From Phycisphaerae bacterium (GTDB lineage Bacteria; Planctomycetota; Phycisphaerae; UBA1845; JAFGLZ01): a stretch of 33,348 nt of DNA. Shown in pieces: positions 32,231 through 33,348 of the stretch. Location: assembly GCA_016927755.1 (NCBI GenBank), contig JAFGLZ010000131.1:1-33348 (forward strand), written 5' to 3'. The notes beneath the pieces were generated by a model that made no database searches, was not told the origin of the DNA, and worked only from the letters and a program-made list of their open reading frames with translations. Made by a program: the position numbers and the translations under genes. The first letter of the stretch is position 1. Every line of letters begins with the position of its first letter.

Positions 32231-33348
32231 CACACCGCCGGCATCCTCAAATGCCACTCCGTCGCCCCCTGATACGCATCCGCCGTCCGAAGCAGCGTCC
32301 CCTCATCGAAGTGCTTCCCCAGCAATTGCAGCCCGATCGGCAGCCCGTCCTGGCTGAACCCGCAGGGCAAGCTGATCCCCGGAATCCCCGCCAGGTTCGC
32401 GCTGATCGTGTAGATGTCCGTCAGGTACATCGTCAGCGGGTCGTCCGTCTTCTCGCCGATCCGGAACGCCGGCGTCGGGCTCACCGGCCCGGCGATCACG
32501 TCGCAACGCTCGAACGCCGCCTTGAAGTCGTTGATGATCAGCGTCCGAACCTTCAACGCCTTCAGGTAGTACGCGTCGTAGTACCCGCTGCTGAGCGTAT
32601 ACGTCCCCAGCATGATCCGCCGCTTCACCTCGGCCCCGAACCCCTCCGCCCGGCTCCGGCTGTACAGCTCGATGATGTCCCCCTCGCGATCCGTCCGATG
32701 CCCGTAGTGGACGCCGTCGTAGCGACTCAGGTTGCTCGACGCCTCCGCGAACGCCACGATCGTGTACGCCGCCAGCCAGTGCGGCGCCGTCGGCAGCGAA
32801 ACCTCCACCACCTCCGCCCCCAACTCAGCCAGCGTCGCAACCGCCGACTCCACCGCCTGCTTGACCTCCCCGTCCAGCCCCTCGACGAAGAACTCCTTCG
32901 GCACCCCGACGCGCAGCCCCTTCGGCAGACCGTCCAGCGACGCGACGTAGTCCGGCACCCCCTCCGGCGCGCTGGTCGAGTCCCGCCGGTCATGCCCGGC
33001 GATCACCCCTAGCATCAGCGCCGCGTCCCGCGCGTCGACGGCTAGCGGCCCGATCTGATCCAGACTCGACCCGTACGCCACCAGCCCGTATCGCGACACC
33101 CGCCCGTACGTCGGCTTCAACCCCGTCACGCCGCAGAAGCTCGCCGGCAGCCGAATCGACCCGCCCGTGTCCGACCCCAGCGCCACCGGCACCATCCGCG
33201 CCGCCAGCGCCGCCGCCGACCCGCCGCTCGAACCGCCCGGGACCCGATCGACGTCCCAAGGGTTCCGCGTCACGAACATCCCGCTGTTCTCGCACGACGA
33301 CCCCATCGCGAACTCGTCGAGGTTCGTCTTGCCGACGATGACCGCCCC
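32230..33348 (-). CDS. gatA: Glutamyl-tRNA(Gln)/aspartyl-tRNA(Asn) amidotransferase subunit A, C-terminal part (cut by right edge)
   Basis: The frame is open to base 33348 and continues outside; 372 residues are visible of a usual ~485. The fragment begins GAVIVGKTNLDEFAMGSS, the classic GatA segment, followed by the amidase signature VPGGSSGGSAA and LGSDTGGSIRLPASFCG. Counting from the window edge, S40 and S64 are 24 apart, as expected for the cis-Ser and nucleophile Ser; the catalytic Lys lies in the missing N-terminal part. GLKPTYGRVSRYGLVAYGSSLDQIGP and LPCGFSQDGLPIGLQLLGKHFDE are also typical. With GatB and GatC it would convert mischarged Glu-tRNA(Gln) to Gln-tRNA(Gln). The stop overlaps a strong palindrome. 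gatC/gatB are not in the window. The ATG at 33306 is internal. Confidence 0.95.
   Translation of the reverse strand, partial: GAVIVGKTNLDEFAMGSSCENSGMFVTRNPWDVDRVPGGSSGGSAAALAARMVPVALGSDTGGSIRLPASFCGVTGLKPTYGRVSRYGLVAYGSSLDQIGPLAVDARDAALMLGVIAGHDRRDSTSAPEGVPDYVASLDGLPKGLRVGVPKEFFVEGLDGEVKQAVESAVATLAELGAEVVEVSLPTAPHWLAAYTIVAFAEASSNLSRYDGVHYGHRTDREGDIIELYSRSRAEGFGAEVKRRIMLGTYTLSSGYYDAYYLKALKVRTLIINDFKAAFERCDVIAGPVSPTPAFRIGEKTDDPLTMYLTDIYTISANLAGIPGISLPCGFSQDGLPIGLQLLGKHFDEGTLLRTADAYQGATEWHLRMPAV

Noticed and set aside
1..33348. tRNA, rRNA or known riboswitch
   Set aside because: No cloverleaf with a GGTTCGA-type arm, rRNA segment or familiar riboswitch core was seen in the intergenic regions on either strand.

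Overview
This is a high-GC, gene-dense bacterial chromosome fragment. It is rich in exported carbohydrate-active and esterase-like proteins, Tat- and Sec-type leaders and dispersed palindromic repeats, and the carriers include a C45-type hydrolase with a hydrophobic plus polybasic C-terminal tail. That combination suggests a Planctomycetota bacterium (Phycisphaerae-like), probably a polysaccharide degrader. The taxon is inferred from gene content only; there is no rRNA or other decisive marker in the window.

Layout. 1-3370: the 3' end of a DUF4185-like beta-propeller protein, a GNAT acetyltransferase, a relic of a REP-associated (Y1/IS200-like) transposase, and an exported metallophosphoesterase. 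3601-4942: two tandem PlsC-like acyltransferases. 5336-7835: a compact restriction-modification island made of a C5-cytosine methyltransferase, a convergent Eco29kI-type GIY-YIG restriction endonuclease and a divergent Vsr mismatch endonuclease. 7943-13305: two translationally coupled genes for large exported proteins, a sialidase-like/esterase fusion and a toroid-like protein with an F5/8-type C domain. 13474-16267: an Ntn-hydrolase (C45-like) and a helical protein of unknown function. 16396-18191: an aldo-keto reductase and a COG3618 lactonase overlapping by ATGA, which fit L-fucose oxidation. 18207-21601: a beta-propeller protein followed by an MttB-family methyltransferase. 22111-23313: a membrane-embedded M28 peptidase. 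23458-31692: four carbohydrate-active proteins (GH5-like, GH29 alpha-L-fucosidase, a CBM plus TIM-barrel protein, and a GH2 with a C-terminal F5/8C domain). 31736-32230: a dense palindrome array. 32230 to the right edge: gatA, cut by the window.

How the genes fit together. The plausible theme is degradation of fucose-containing glycans. Exported GH2, GH5-like, GH29 and sialidase/esterase proteins would free sugars, and the cytosolic dehydrogenase/lactonase pair would oxidise L-fucose without prior phosphorylation. No transporter, sulfatase, regulator or later catabolic gene is in view, so the pathway is incomplete here. The role of the MttB-family gene in this setting is unknown and is the most open question.

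Outside the genes, the window carries several families of short palindromes. Many share a TTCA loop, some are paired head-to-head, and one cluster contains a 47-bp tandem repeat. With the Y1-transposase relic and a GGGGACA-type motif found at two places, this looks like the footprint of a REP/RAYT system. The right-hand ~9 kb also shows a strong excess of C over G on the + strand regardless of gene direction.
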